This document shows, piece by piece, positions 1 through 9,138 of a stretch of DNA of 64,000 bases. The position numbers and the translations under genes were made by a program. The stretch lies in assembly GCF_003054175.1 (NCBI RefSeq), contig NZ_QBKN01000012.1:62001-126000 (forward strand), read 5' to 3'. The notes beneath the pieces are model-generated. The model was not told where the DNA came from. It did no database searches and saw nothing but the letters and a program-made list of their open reading frames with translations. This DNA is from Allosediminivita pacifica. Its GTDB lineage: Bacteria; Pseudomonadota; Alphaproteobacteria; Rhodobacterales; Rhodobacteraceae. Positions within the stretch are counted from its first letter, which is position 1. Every line of letters begins with the position of its first letter.

Positions 1-40
1 TGGTGAAATTCATTGGACAATCCTTTGGTTGAAAATGGTT

Positions 41-56
41 GGCGGCCGGGGCCGCC
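41..56 (-). terminator. Hairpin downstream of the P450 gene
   Basis: A 6-bp GC-only stem (GGCGGC / GCCGCC, four-base loop) lies 18 bases past the P450 stop codon. On the minus strand it is followed by a short T-rich stretch (AACCATTTTC). It fits an intrinsic terminator for the leftward P450 transcript, although the T tract is interrupted. Confidence 0.5.
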
Positions 57-73
57 GGTCGTGAAACGGGGTG

Positions 74-1297
74 TCAACCGATGCGGACCTGCATCGCGGT
101 GATCTGGCGGATGCCGCCGAAGCCGAGCATGCGCGGGGTGCGTTCGAGGGTGATCTGCGGCGCCGCGTCGAGCAGGGCGGCAAGGCCCTCTTCCATCTCG
201 ATGCGGGCGAGCATCTCGCCGATGCAGCGGTGCGCGCCCATGCCGAAGGCGAGGTGCAGCCGAGGGTGGTCGGTGCGGGTGATGTCGAAGCGGTCGGGGT
301 CGGCGTACATGGCGGGATCGCGCATGGCCGAGAGCAGGCTGAGACGCAGCACCGAGCCCGCGGGCAGGTCATGGCCCGAGACCTGCAGGTCCTCGGTGGC
401 GAGCAGCGTGAGGTTGCCGGCCACCGGCTCGTAGCGCAGGGCCTCGGCGACGGCGCCGGGGATCAGGCCGCGGTCGGCGCGCACGGCCTCCCAGTTACCG
501 GGCGTCCTGAGCAGCAGCGCGACCAGCATCGAGAAGCTCGCACGGGTGGTGTCGCTGCCGGCGATGACGAGCCCGACGACCTGATGGACCAGAACTTCGA
601 AGGTGACGGTGGGGTCCTGCTTCCAGTTGGTGACGAGTTCCGAGAGCATGTCGTCCTGCGGGCGCGACAGGCGGGCGCGCAGGTGGGCCTCGACGTAGGC
701 GCAGAGGGCGCTGCAGGCGCGTTCGATGTCGGCGTGGTCCTCGACCGGGTAGACCGGCGAGACGGCGCGCGAGACCTGGTAGACCCACTGGGTGAAGACC
801 GGCGCCTCGGAGGGCGGCAGACCCAGGAGCGCGGCGATCATGTGGGCGGGGACGCGGGCGGACATCAGGTCGGTGAAGTCGAAGCCTGCGCCGCGGGGCA
901 GGTCGCCGACGATGCGGTTGGCGACGGCGCGGATGCGCGGGCGCTCGGCGGCGATGCGGCGGTGGGCGAAGCTGCGTGCGAAGAGCCCGCGCTTGGTGCG
1001 GTGGCCGCGGTCGTTGGCGAAAAGCATGAAGTCGGTGAGAAGCCGCGCGGTGACGCCCTCGGGGACGCCCGAGATACGAACGTATTCGTGCCCCTCGGCC
1101 TGGCGCGTGCCGCGGCCCTGGCGGGCCAGCAGGTCGAGCACGTCGCCCGCGCGCAGCGCCATGTAGACGTTCGGGCCCATGGCGATCACCCCGTGGTCGC
1201 GACGGAGCGCGGCGAGGGGCGCGAGGGGATCCTCGCGCAGGAGCGCGGGGTCGACGTGGGGCGGTCGGGGCGTAACGGTAGTGGCAGGGGTGGTCAT
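74..1297 (-). CDS. Cytochrome P450
   Basis: A 407-residue soluble bacterial-type P450, a haem monooxygenase that would need a separate ferredoxin/reductase pair; none is seen nearby. The family marks are all present: the I-helix oxygen-binding motif AGSDTT (about residues 246-251), the K-helix ExxR (E285, R288) and the haem-ligand loop FGMGAHRCIG with Cys358. The open frame extends 79 codons upstream, but that part is arginine/histidine-rich and unlike a P450 N terminus. The ATG at 1297 is preceded by GGAGA at good spacing, so I start there. It diverges from the regulator-hydrolase fusion at 1617, which may control it. The substrate is unknown. Confidence 0.93.
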   Translation of the reverse strand: MTTPATTVTPRPPHVDPALLREDPLAPLAALRRDHGVIAMGPNVYMALRAGDVLDLLARQGRGTRQAEGHEYVRISGVPEGVTARLLTDFMLFANDRGHRTKRGLFARSFAHRRIAAERPRIRAVANRIVGDLPRGAGFDFTDLMSARVPAHMIAALLGLPPSEAPVFTQWVYQVSRAVSPVYPVEDHADIERACSALCAYVEAHLRARLSRPQDDMLSELVTNWKQDPTVTFEVLVHQVVGLVIAGSDTTRASFSMLVALLLRTPGNWEAVRADRGLIPGAVAEALRYEPVAGNLTLLATEDLQVSGHDLPAGSVLRLSLLSAMRDPAMYADPDRFDITRTDHPRLHLAFGMGAHRCIGEMLARIEMEEGLAALLDAAPQITLERTPRMLGFGGIRQITAMQVRIG

Positions 1298-1616
1298 GGC
1301 GGTCTCCGGTCGGGAATGGCGATGCGCCCATGCTGCCTGCCGCCGTCGGGGCGGGAGGGCGTGCCGGATCATCGCCGTGGCTGTCGCCGGAGCGTTTCGC
1401 GCCTCGGCGTTGTCGCCAGCGTTGTCATGGCGGTGGTAAAAGGATCTGAGGGCCGTTGTTTCGCCGTGGAGGGGGCGGTGCGGCTTGCGACGTTCCGGGG
1501 GCGTCGCTAGGGGAACGCAATTCGCCTGCCCCAAGGGAATGGCGGTTCGGTTATTAAGCTATAGGTTGCGGGGCCGGCCTGTCGGCGCCTGTGAGCTCAT
1601 TCGGGAGGGAAGTGCA
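1298..1616. promoter_or_regulatory. Divergent intergenic region, P450 / regulator-hydrolase
   Basis: These 319 bases separate two divergent genes and must hold both promoters. The only A/T-rich stretch is TTATTAAGCTATAGG at 1551-1565, a plausible -10 area for the rightward gene. I see no convincing -35 and no inverted repeat. The open frames crossing this region are extensions of the flanking genes. Confidence 0.4.
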
Positions 1617-3143
1617 TTGGCCGAACTCGAGATCTCTCTGATGGGGGAATTGCGCGTCTTCTCGGAGGGCGAGGAGATGCCGCTGCCGGCCTCGCGCAAG
1701 GCGCGGGCCCTGCTGGGATTCCTCGTGGCGACGGGCCGGCCGCACCGGCGGGAGAGGCTGTGCGAGCTGTTCTGGGACCTGCCCGACGATCCCAAGGCGG
1801 CGCTGCGCTGGTCGCTGTCGAAACTGCGCAAGGTGGTGGATGCGCCGGACCGGGTCTGCATCGTGTCGGATCGCGAGCGTGTGTCCTTCGCGCAGAACCG
1901 GGCGCGGGTGGACATCCACGAGATCCAGGCGGCTTTGCGGGATCGCGAGGGGCATTGCGGTTTCGAGGAGCTGGAGGAGATGGCGCGGTCGCTCGACGGG
2001 GTGATGCTCGACGGGCTGGACGGCGCCGGGGGCGAGGGGTTCTCGGCCTGGCTTACGGCAGAGCGCGAGGATGCGCAGGCCGCCTGGCTGACCGTGGTTC
2101 GGCTGCTGGCGACGCACCCGGAGGCCACGCCCGTGTCGGTCCGCAAGTGGAAGCGCATCTGGCAGGAGGCCGATCCCGAGGCCGCCGAGGCCCACGAGGA
2201 GGAGGCGGCGCGCCCGCTGCCGCCGCAGGTGCCGCGCCTGCCGGTGTCGCGTGCCCATGCGCAGCGCCCCGGCGGCGTGCGGGGTGCGCGCGGACTGCGG
2301 ACACAGCGGATCGGCTTCTGCGAGGGGCCGGACCGCACCAAGATCGCCTATGCCACGGTGGGCGAGGGGCCGCCGCTGCTCAAGGCGGCGAACTGGCTGA
2401 CGCATCTGGAGTTCGACTGGGCGGCGCCGATCTGGGGGCGCTGCTTTGCCGAGATCGCGCGGGCGCGGACGCTGATCCGCTACGACGAGCGCGGCTGCGG
2501 GCTGTCCGACTGGGACGTGGACGACCTGAGCTTCGACGCCTTCGTGGAGGATCTCGAGCTTGTGGCCGACAAGCTGGGGCTGGAGCGGTTCCCGCTGCTG
2601 GGCATTTCGCAGGGGGCGGCGGTGTCGGTGGAATACGCCGTGCGCCATCCCGAGCGGGTGTCGGGGCTGATCCTCGTGGGGGGCTACGCGGCGGGCTGGC
2701 GCCACCTTGCGAGTCCCGAGAAACAGGCGCGCCGCGAGGCGGTGCGCAACCTGACCGAGGTGGGCTGGGGCACGGACAACCCGGCCTATCGGCACATTTT
2801 CTCGCAGACCTTCATGCCGGAGGCGAGCGCCGAGGATCTCGACTGGTTCGACAATTTCCAGCGGCAGACGACCTCGGCCCGCAACGCGGCACGCTTCCAG
2901 GATGCCTTCGGCGATATCGACGTGCGGGACCGGCTGGGGCAGGTGCGGGCGCCGACCATCGTGCTGCATTCGCGCCACGACCAGCGCATCCCGGTCGAGA
3001 TGGGGCGCGACATGGCGCGGGGCATCCCGGGGGCCGAGTTCGTGCCGCTGGAAAGCCGCAACCATGTTCTGGTGGACTACGAGCCCGCCTGGCAGGTCTG
3101 TCTTCAGACGGTGGCCGATTTCCTGTCCGAGCACGGGATCTGA
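1617..3143 (+). CDS. Winged-helix regulator fused to alpha/beta hydrolase
   Basis: A two-domain protein of about 508 residues. Residues 1-100 resemble the OmpR/SARP-type winged-helix DNA-binding domain (LGELRVF-like start, RERLCELFW, then a WSLSKLRKV recognition helix). Residues 230-508 form an alpha/beta hydrolase with nucleophile elbow GISQG (Ser331), acid Asp455 in HSRHD and base His483 in ESRNH, so all three catalytic residues are kept. I chose the TTG at 1617 because GGGAGGGAAG lies just upstream; in-frame starts at 1485 and 1539 lack a good ribosome site. Such fusions are seen among SARP-like regulators, and the hydrolase may sense or process a ligand. The divergent P450 is the obvious candidate target. 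Confidence 0.82.
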   Translation: MAELEISLMGELRVFSEGEEMPLPASRKARALLGFLVATGRPHRRERLCELFWDLPDDPKAALRWSLSKLRKVVDAPDRVCIVSDRERVSFAQNRARVDIHEIQAALRDREGHCGFEELEEMARSLDGVMLDGLDGAGGEGFSAWLTAEREDAQAAWLTVVRLLATHPEATPVSVRKWKRIWQEADPEAAEAHEEEAARPLPPQVPRLPVSRAHAQRPGGVRGARGLRTQRIGFCEGPDRTKIAYATVGEGPPLLKAANWLTHLEFDWAAPIWGRCFAEIARARTLIRYDERGCGLSDWDVDDLSFDAFVEDLELVADKLGLERFPLLGISQGAAVSVEYAVRHPERVSGLILVGGYAAGWRHLASPEKQARREAVRNLTEVGWGTDNPAYRHIFSQTFMPEASAEDLDWFDNFQRQTTSARNAARFQDAFGDIDVRDRLGQVRAPTIVLHSRHDQRIPVEMGRDMARGIPGAEFVPLESRNHVLVDYEPAWQVCLQTVADFLSEHGI

Positions 3144-3252
3144 GACGACATCCCCGGCGGTTGTTTCGGCCAAGGCCCGCTCATGCGGACAGGGGCCAGT
3201 GCCCCCGTCACGGTTTCGTGGTTTCAAGCTGTCCGGTACGGTTTGAAGCGGA

Positions 3253-3825
3253 GTGGCGGTTTTGGAACTTGTCCTGGGGATCGTTATCGGTGCGGTTGTC
3301 GTCTGGGTGCGCGGGATGGTGCAGCGGACGCAAGCCCGGGTCCGGGCGCGCCAGTGGGACACGACCGATGCCGGGAACCAGCTGCGGTTCCTGGAGGATG
3401 CCGAGCTCTACCCGCGCAAGCCGATCAACAAGGAGGCCTTCCGGACGGTCTTTTCTGTGGCCGAGCGGACCCTGTCGTCGCTGCCCGGCAAGACGCGGTA
3501 CCGCCTTCTGGCCGAGGTCGCGATGGGCAGCTTCGTGGGGACCTCGGGCGGGATCGGCTCGCAGAAGGCGCAGGACCGGGCCTTTGCCTCGTTCAACAGC
3601 AAGCGGGTGGATTTCCTTGTCATCGACGCCTACGGCGAGCCGCGGCTGGTGATCGAGTACCAGGGCAGCGGCCATTACCAGAGCGACGCGGTGGCGCGCG
3701 ATGCGGTGAAGCGGCTGGCGCTGGAGCAGGCGGGCATTCCGCTGCTGGAGATCCACGAGGGGGCGACGCCCGCCGAGGTCGCGAACAAGGTGCGCTATTG
3801 GCTGGGGGAGAGCCGGAGCGGGTGA
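3253..3825 (+). CDS. DUF2726 protein, membrane-anchored, nuclease-like fold
   Basis: A 190-residue protein with one N-terminal hydrophobic segment (about residues 3-20), then a soluble domain matching DUF2726. The core pattern VDFLVID...LVIEYQG..H (about residues 117-140) resembles a PD-(D/E)xK nuclease core, followed by RDAVKRLALEQAGIPLLEI, typical of the family. The start is uncertain: GTG at 3253 opens the frame, but TTG at 3262 sits 8 bases from GGAG and may be the real start. It lies between the P450/regulator pair and the rhamnose operon and converges on rhaK. Biological role unknown. Confidence 0.75.
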   Translation: MAVLELVLGIVIGAVVVWVRGMVQRTQARVRARQWDTTDAGNQLRFLEDAELYPRKPINKEAFRTVFSVAERTLSSLPGKTRYRLLAEVAMGSFVGTSGGIGSQKAQDRAFASFNSKRVDFLVIDAYGEPRLVIEYQGSGHYQSDAVARDAVKRLALEQAGIPLLEIHEGATPAEVANKVRYWLGESRSG

Positions 3826-3862
3826 GGCGCTGGTGTTTTCGCGCTTCGACCCGCCCGGCGGT

Positions 3863-5239
3863 TCAGGATGCCTGCGGAACCGCCTCCAGTGCCGCTTTCC
3901 AGCCTTCGGCGTAGCGGCGCAGGGCCTCTGGGTCTTGCGGCTTGGCCCGGGTGCCGGGGGTTTCGCGGTGGTCGGGGACGAAGAGCAGGGCGCTGCCGAT
4001 GGCGGTGCCCGTGGCCGAGGTGGCGGATTCCACGCCGCCCGGGCGCAGGGCCGCGAGCATCTGCAGGAAGTCCGGGTTGCGGCCGAAGGGGCCCTCGACG
4101 ATCACCGGGCCCTCGGCGGCGATGAGGTCTAGGCAGGTGTCGGTCATCATGGCGAGATACCACGAGAGGGCGAGCATGCGCTGGCCCTCGGTCCGGGGCT
4201 CGGAGGTGAAGCCTCCGGGGCGGCCCGGGAAGGGGCCGGAGTTCCGCTCGATGGCGGGCAGCAGGTAGAGCCCGTCGAGCACGGCGGCGCGGTCGGCCTC
4301 GGTGGGGGTGGCCTCGCGGCCCTCGCGGATCATCTCGTATTCGCGGCCGCCCATGAAGCGCGACGAGGGCACCGGATCGCCGTGGGCGTTCACGTTGACC
4401 AGCGTGTCGCGCTTCGGGTCGAGCGTGACCGAGGCGCCGCCGACCGCCATGCAGACCACCCAGGTGCCGGTCGAGACCACCGAGAAGGGCGCGGGGCGCC
4501 CGGCGAGGTGGGGGTAGAGCGAGGCGTTGCTGTCGTGGATGCCGCAGGCGACGGGGGTGTCGGGCGAAAGCCCGGTGCGGGCGGCGATCTCGGGGTGGAC
4601 CGTGCCGAGGATGTCGGAGGAATGGCGCGCCGGGGCGAGCTTGTCGGCAAGGCCGAGCTTTTCGACCAGCGACGAGGGTTCACCCGTCCAGGGGTTCCAG
4701 AGGTCCGTGTGGCAGCCGAGCGAGGTCACGTCGCTGGCCCAGTTGCCGGTGAGCCGGTAGCCCCAGTATTGCGGGTAGGTCACCACGTGGGCGGTGCGGT
4801 CGCGCAGGGCGGGGTCGACCTCGAGCATCCAGTGAAGCTGCGCGCCGAGGTTGAGGCCCATGGGCAGGCGGGGCGTGCCGGTTTCCGCGAAGGGCGGGCG
4901 CAGGGCGTCGTAGGCCCCGGCCATGTCGTCGGGGCCGGTGTGCTCGTAATCGAGCATGGGGGCGGCCAGCGCGCCGTCCTCGTCCAGCAGCACGGCGGCG
5001 GCGCCGTGGGTGGTGACGGAGATGGCGTCGATGCCGTGGTCGGCCTGCATGTGCGTGAGCGCGCCCAGCAGGAAATCCCAGTGGCCGTCGAGATCGAAAT
5101 GCGGCCAGGGCGGGCCGGGGCGCACCGTGTTGGGGCGCGTCTCGACGGCGATTTCCTCCATCCGGGTGGCGTCGACCAGCGCCAGCTTGGCGTTGGTCTT
5201 GCCGATGTCGATGACGGCGATGTGCTTGGGAGAGGTCAT
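3863..5239 (-). CDS. rhaK: FGGY-family L-rhamnulose kinase
   Basis: Phosphorylates L-rhamnulose to L-rhamnulose 1-phosphate in the cytoplasm, the second step of rhamnose use. The 458-residue protein opens with the FGGY nucleotide-binding strand [16 protein letters not shown] and carries [12 protein letters not shown] and VVSTGTWVV blocks typical of the family. Its ATG overlaps the rhaU stop by ATGA, so it is translationally coupled as the last gene of rhaRSTPQUK. It is related to the rhizobial RhaK rather than the E. coli RhaB arrangement. Substrate assignment rests on operon context, since FGGY sequences alone do not define the sugar. Confidence 0.88.
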   Translation of the reverse strand: MTSPKHIAVIDIGKTNAKLALVDATRMEEIAVETRPNTVRPGPPWPHFDLDGHWDFLLGALTHMQADHGIDAISVTTHGAAAVLLDEDGALAAPMLDYEHTGPDDMAGAYDALRPPFAETGTPRLPMGLNLGAQLHWMLEVDPALRDRTAHVVTYPQYWGYRLTGNWASDVTSLGCHTDLWNPWTGEPSSLVEKLGLADKLAPARHSSDILGTVHPEIAARTGLSPDTPVACGIHDSNASLYPHLAGRPAPFSVVSTGTWVVCMAVGGASVTLDPKRDTLVNVNAHGDPVPSSRFMGGREYEMIREGREATPTEADRAAVLDGLYLLPAIERNSGPFPGRPGGFTSEPRTEGQRMLALSWYLAMMTDTCLDLIAAEGPVIVEGPFGRNPDFLQMLAALRPGGVESATSATGTAIGSALLFVPDHRETPGTRAKPQDPEALRRYAEGWKAALEAVPQAS

Positions 5240-5553
5240 GGCAGGTGGAAGACCGTTTCCAGGGCGCGTTCGTAGGGCGAGGCGTCGGGCATCGTGACCA
5301 TGATGTCGGCCATGTGGTCCCACCAACGTTTCATCACGGGGTGGGAGGGCAGGTCGGCCATCGTGTGCCCCTCGGCGCGCCAGAGCACGGCGAAAAGCGT
5401 CGATGTCTCGCGATCGAGGTGGATCGAGTAGTCGCTGACGCCGGCCTCGTTCAGGAGGGCGACGAGTTCGGGCCAGATCTCGTCGTGGCGGCGCTCGTAC
5501 TCGGCCTCCTGCCCGGGGATCAGCTTCATGATAAAGGCGTGTTTCTCGCTCAT
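5236..5553 (-). CDS. rhaM: L-rhamnose mutarotase
   Basis: Interconverts alpha and beta anomers of L-rhamnose so that the isomerase receives its preferred form. At 105 residues it has the exact size of the YiiL/RhaM/RhaU family. It shows family features: [22 protein letters not shown], the YSIHLDRET strand and the C-terminal WWDHMADIM segment. It overlaps rhaQ and rhaK by ATGA at both ends, so it is fully embedded in the operon. In rhizobia the same gene at the same position is called rhaU. Confidence 0.95.
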   Translation of the reverse strand: MSEKHAFIMKLIPGQEAEYERRHDEIWPELVALLNEAGVSDYSIHLDRETSTLFAVLWRAEGHTMADLPSHPVMKRWWDHMADIMVTMPDASPYERALETVFHLP

Positions 5554-6557
5554 GACGCGCGGCCCGTGCGGATCAGGGTGAAGAGACGCGGCAGGGCGAT
5601 GACGGCGATCAGCAGGCCGCCGATGAAGATCGACATGACGATGCCGGGCACGTTCAGAAGGCCGAGGCCGAAGGTCACCATGCCCATGATGAGGGCGGCG
5701 ATGACCACGCCGAGGATACTGCCCGCGCCGCCGAGGATCGACACGCCGCCGAGCACCACCATGGTGACCACCTCGAGTTCCCACGCGAAGGCGATGGAGG
5801 GGCGGGTGGAGCCGAGCCGCGAGGTCAGGCAGATGGCGGCGATGCCGGACATGACGCCGGTGAGCAGGAAGAGGATCATCTTCACGCGCTGCATGCGGAT
5901 GCCCGAGAAGGTGGCCGCCGTGGGGTTGTTGCCGATGGCATAGACCTGCCGGCCGAAGTTGGTGGCGTGCAGGACGACGCCGTAGATCAGGGCGAAGATG
6001 AGGAAGAGCACCAGCTCGAACGAGATCACCCAGAAGACGTAGCCGCGCCCGAAGAAGGCGAAGTCGCTGGGGTAGCCGTTGAAGGCCTGGTCGCCGAGGA
6101 CCACGTAGCTGAGGCCGCGGAAGAGGCTCATGGTGCCGATGGTCACGACGATGGAGGGCAGGCCGAGGCGCGTCACCAGCACGCCGTTGAAAGCGCCGCA
6201 GATCAGCCCCACGGCGAGGCCGATGGCCACCAGCCCCGGCGTGCCGACGCCGAACTGGAGCGCCCAGCCCATGGCGGTGGAGGCCAGGGCGATGATGCCC
6301 GCGACGCTCAGGTCGATTTCGCCCGAGATGATGAGCAGCGCCATGGCGAAGCCGATCATCGCCTTCTCGGTGAAGTTGAAGGTCGCGTCCGAGAGGTTCC
6401 AGGGGTCGAGGAAGTAGGGGCTGGCCTGCGTGTTGGCGATGAAGATCAGCACCGCGATGGCGGCCAGCAGCATTTCCCAGCTGCGCAGGACGCGCGTGCC
6501 CCGGTTGGTGAGACGGTCGGGCAGGTTGCGCGGGCGGGTTCCTTCGGCAAGGCTCAT
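5550..6557 (-). CDS. rhaQ: Rhamnose ABC transporter permease 2
   Basis: A 335-residue inner-membrane permease of the BPD_transp_2 (RbsC-like) family, with many hydrophobic segments and the conserved [12 protein letters not shown] motif of carbohydrate importers. It pairs with RhaP to form the rhamnose channel energised by RhaT. Start ATG 6557 overlaps the rhaP stop by ATGA, and its stop overlaps the rhaU start the same way. The coding track extends further upstream in this frame but that part is antisense-like low-complexity sequence inside rhaP. Confidence 0.92.
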   Translation of the reverse strand: MSLAEGTRPRNLPDRLTNRGTRVLRSWEMLLAAIAVLIFIANTQASPYFLDPWNLSDATFNFTEKAMIGFAMALLIISGEIDLSVAGIIALASTAMGWALQFGVGTPGLVAIGLAVGLICGAFNGVLVTRLGLPSIVVTIGTMSLFRGLSYVVLGDQAFNGYPSDFAFFGRGYVFWVISFELVLFLIFALIYGVVLHATNFGRQVYAIGNNPTAATFSGIRMQRVKMILFLLTGVMSGIAAICLTSRLGSTRPSIAFAWELEVVTMVVLGGVSILGGAGSILGVVIAALIMGMVTFGLGLLNVPGIVMSIFIGGLLIAVIALPRLFTLIRTGRAS

Positions 6558-7537
6558 GAGTGTGCCTCCGCTTTCTTGAGAATGATGCGGCCCTTGCCGT
6601 GTTCGGAGCGGGCATTGAAGGCGACGGCGATGATGATCGCGGCGCCCGAGATGGCGAGCTGCCAGAAGGGCGAGATGCCGACCACGGGGAGCGCGTTCTT
6701 GATCGTGCCGAGGAAGAGCGCGCCCAGCACGGCGCCGGTCACGGTACCGAGGCCGCCGGCGATGGAGATGCCGCCGATCACGCAGGCCGCGACCACGTCG
6801 AGTTCGAACCCGCCGGCCACGTCGGTGTAGGCCACGGCGTAGCGCGAGACCCAGAGATAGCCGCAGAGGCCGGCGAGGCCGCCCGCGATGACGAAGGCCC
6901 AGAAGCGGGTCTTGCCCACGTTGATGCCGGTGTAGACCGCGGCCGAGGGGTTGCCGCCCACGGCGTAGAAGGCGCGGCCGAGCGCGGTGCGGTTCACGCC
7001 CACGGCGAAGGCCGCGATGACGGCGATGGCGATCCAGCTGAGCACCGGGAGCGAGAGGATCTCGAACCTCGGGATGGCCTTGTAGGCCTCGCTCATCTCG
7101 TGGCTGTTCACCCATGCGCCGCCGGAGACGACGAAGATGATGCCGCGGTAGATGGTGAGCGTCCCGAGCGTGACTACGATGGGCGGGATGTCGAGCTTCC
7201 ACACGAGGATGCCGTTGAAGGCCCCCATGAGCAGGCCGAGCGCCACGGCGATGGCGATGAGCGCCACCACGGGTACTCCGGGCATGGCGCTGTTGATCAT
7301 GGCGGTGACCATGCCGGTGAGCGCGAGGTTCGACGCGAGCGACAGGTCGATGCACCGGGTGAGGATCACCAGCGTCTGGCCGAGGGCCAGCATGATGAGG
7401 ATCGAGGTGTCGTTGAAGACCCCGGCGAGGTTGCCGGGGGCGGCGAAGCCGGAGAAGCGGCTTTCCACGACGATGATCAGGAGGATCAGCGCGCCGGCGA
7501 GGATCGCCTCGCGCGATTTCAGGGCTTGGCCAATCAT
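6554..7537 (-). CDS. rhaP: Rhamnose ABC transporter permease 1
   Basis: A 327-residue RbsC-like membrane permease. It carries [16 protein letters not shown] near residue 60, the motif position shared by sugar permeases of this class, and [19 protein letters not shown] in the centre. ATG 7537 overlaps the rhaT stop (ATGA). With RhaQ it makes a heterodimeric channel, the usual state for rhamnose systems of this type. Confidence 0.92.
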   Translation of the reverse strand: MIGQALKSREAILAGALILLIIVVESRFSGFAAPGNLAGVFNDTSILIMLALGQTLVILTRCIDLSLASNLALTGMVTAMINSAMPGVPVVALIAIAVALGLLMGAFNGILVWKLDIPPIVVTLGTLTIYRGIIFVVSGGAWVNSHEMSEAYKAIPRFEILSLPVLSWIAIAVIAAFAVGVNRTALGRAFYAVGGNPSAAVYTGINVGKTRFWAFVIAGGLAGLCGYLWVSRYAVAYTDVAGGFELDVVAACVIGGISIAGGLGTVTGAVLGALFLGTIKNALPVVGISPFWQLAISGAAIIIAVAFNARSEHGKGRIILKKAEAHS

Positions 7538-9069
7538 GCGGCACTCTCCTCGTAGCCGGCGGCGGCGCGCACCAGCGCTTCGGGGGTCAGCCCCTCGCCG
7601 TCGAAGCGCGCGGCGATGAGCCCGTCGCGCATGACGATGACGCGGTCGGACATGCCGAGGATCTCGGGGATCTCGGAGCTGACCATGATGACGGAAAGGC
7701 CCTCGGCGGCGAGTTCGGCCATGAACTCGTGCACGGCGGCCTTGGAACCCACGTCGATACCCTTGGTGGGCTCGTCGAGGATGATGACCTTGGGTTTCGT
7801 GGCCAGCCACTTGGCGATGACCACCTTCTGCTGGTTGCCGCCCGAGAGGTTGCCGACGTTCTGGTCGAGCGAGGCGGCGCGCAGGTCGAGCCGTTCGGTG
7901 TACTTGCGAGCCAGCGCGAATTCCTCGGCCATGCGGACGAAGCCACGGTTCGAGGTCTGGGCGAGCGAGGGCAGGGTGACGTTCTGGAAGATCGGCATGG
8001 CGGTGATGGCGCCCTGCTTGCCGCGGTCCTCTGGGACGTAGACGATGCCCTTCTCGATCGCCTCGGCGGGCGAGCGGATGGAGATTTCCTGTCCGTCGAT
8101 GGTGACGCTGCCGCCCGAGGGCTTGGTGACGCCGAAGAGCGCCTGCATGAACTCGGACCGGCCCGCGCCGACGAGGCCATAGAACCCGAGGATCTCGCCC
8201 TGGCGGAGATCGAAGGAGATGTCCTCGAACTCGGTCGGGTGGCTGTAGCCGTCGACGGAAAGCACGGTGTCGCCGGGGGTGTGGTCGCGCTGCGGGAAGA
8301 TGGCGTCCATGGAACGGCCGACCATCTTTTCCACGAGCTGGTCCTCGGTGACCTCGGCGATGAGGCCGGCATCCACCATCTCGCCGTCGCGGAAGACGGT
8401 GTAGCGGTCCGCGATGCGGAAGATCTCGTCGAACTTGTGGCTGATGAAGAGGATCGCCTTGCCCTCGGACTTCAGGCGCTCGACGAGCTCGTAGAGCTCT
8501 TCGATCTCGGCCTGGCTGAGGGCGGCGGTGGGTTCGTCCATGACGACCACGCGGGCATCGACGCTGAGCGCGCGGGCAATGGCGACGAGGTGCTTGGAGG
8601 CGATGCCGAGTTCGCGCAGGGGCGTGCGCGGGTCGATCTTGGCGCCGATCCGGTCGAGGATCTCGGTCGCGTCGGCGCGCATCTTGGCCCAGTCGACAAG
8701 GCCGAAGCGGCCGCGCGGGGCGTGGCCGAGGTAGATGTTCTCGGCTACCGAAAGCTCGTCGAAGAGGACGGTTTCCTGGTGGATGGCGGTGATGCCGGCG
8801 TCGGAGGCGTCGGTTGCGGTGGTGAAGCGGGTGGGCTGTTCGTCCACGAGGATCTGGCCCTCGTTGGGCACGTAGATGCCGGTGAGGATCTTCACGAGGG
8901 TCGATTTGCCTGCGCCGTTCTCGCCGACAAGGGCGGTGACCTGGCCGGGGTAGAGCGCGAGTTCGACCCCCGAGAGCGCGGTCACGCCTGGGAATGTCTT
9001 GGTAATGCCGCTGAGGCGGAGCACGGGGTCCGCGCTTGTGAGGGTCTCGATATCTGTCATGCGGTTCAT
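7534..9069 (-). CDS. rhaT: Rhamnose ABC transporter ATPase (double-domain)
   Basis: A 511-residue ATPase with two fused nucleotide-binding domains, as usual for monosaccharide importers (RbsA/AraG type). The first domain has an intact Walker A (GENGAGKST, residues 49-57). The second has the family's degenerate P-loop GLVGAGRSE and a complete signature LSGGNQQKV. ATG 9069 is preceded by GGAGG. A hairpin separates it from rhaS, while its stop overlaps rhaP. Confidence 0.93.
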   Translation of the reverse strand: MNRMTDIETLTSADPVLRLSGITKTFPGVTALSGVELALYPGQVTALVGENGAGKSTLVKILTGIYVPNEGQILVDEQPTRFTTATDASDAGITAIHQETVLFDELSVAENIYLGHAPRGRFGLVDWAKMRADATEILDRIGAKIDPRTPLRELGIASKHLVAIARALSVDARVVVMDEPTAALSQAEIEELYELVERLKSEGKAILFISHKFDEIFRIADRYTVFRDGEMVDAGLIAEVTEDQLVEKMVGRSMDAIFPQRDHTPGDTVLSVDGYSHPTEFEDISFDLRQGEILGFYGLVGAGRSEFMQALFGVTKPSGGSVTIDGQEISIRSPAEAIEKGIVYVPEDRGKQGAITAMPIFQNVTLPSLAQTSNRGFVRMAEEFALARKYTERLDLRAASLDQNVGNLSGGNQQKVVIAKWLATKPKVIILDEPTKGIDVGSKAAVHEFMAELAAEGLSVIMVSSEIPEILGMSDRVIVMRDGLIAARFDGEGLTPEALVRAAAGYEESAA

Positions 9070-9091
9070 CTTGTCCTCCGTCGGGCAGGGA

Positions 9092-9121
9092 GGGGCCCGG
9101 CAGGTCGCGCCGCCGGGCCCC
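9092..9121 (-). promoter_or_regulatory. Strong hairpin between rhaS and rhaT
   Basis: A perfect 10-bp stem, GGGGCCCGGC / GCCGGGCCCC with a 10-base loop, fills most of the 69-base gap after the binding-protein gene. There is no T tract, so it is unlikely to be a full terminator. It more probably protects the upstream mRNA from 3' decay or causes partial termination, giving more RhaS than RhaT. Confidence 0.6.
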
Positions 9122-9138
9122 GGGTCACGGAGTGACGA

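Noticed and set aside
1298-1534. N-terminal 79-residue extension of the P450 frame
   Set aside because: Rich in arginine, histidine and proline and unlike any P450 leader. The ATG at 1297 has a good ribosome site and gives normal family length.
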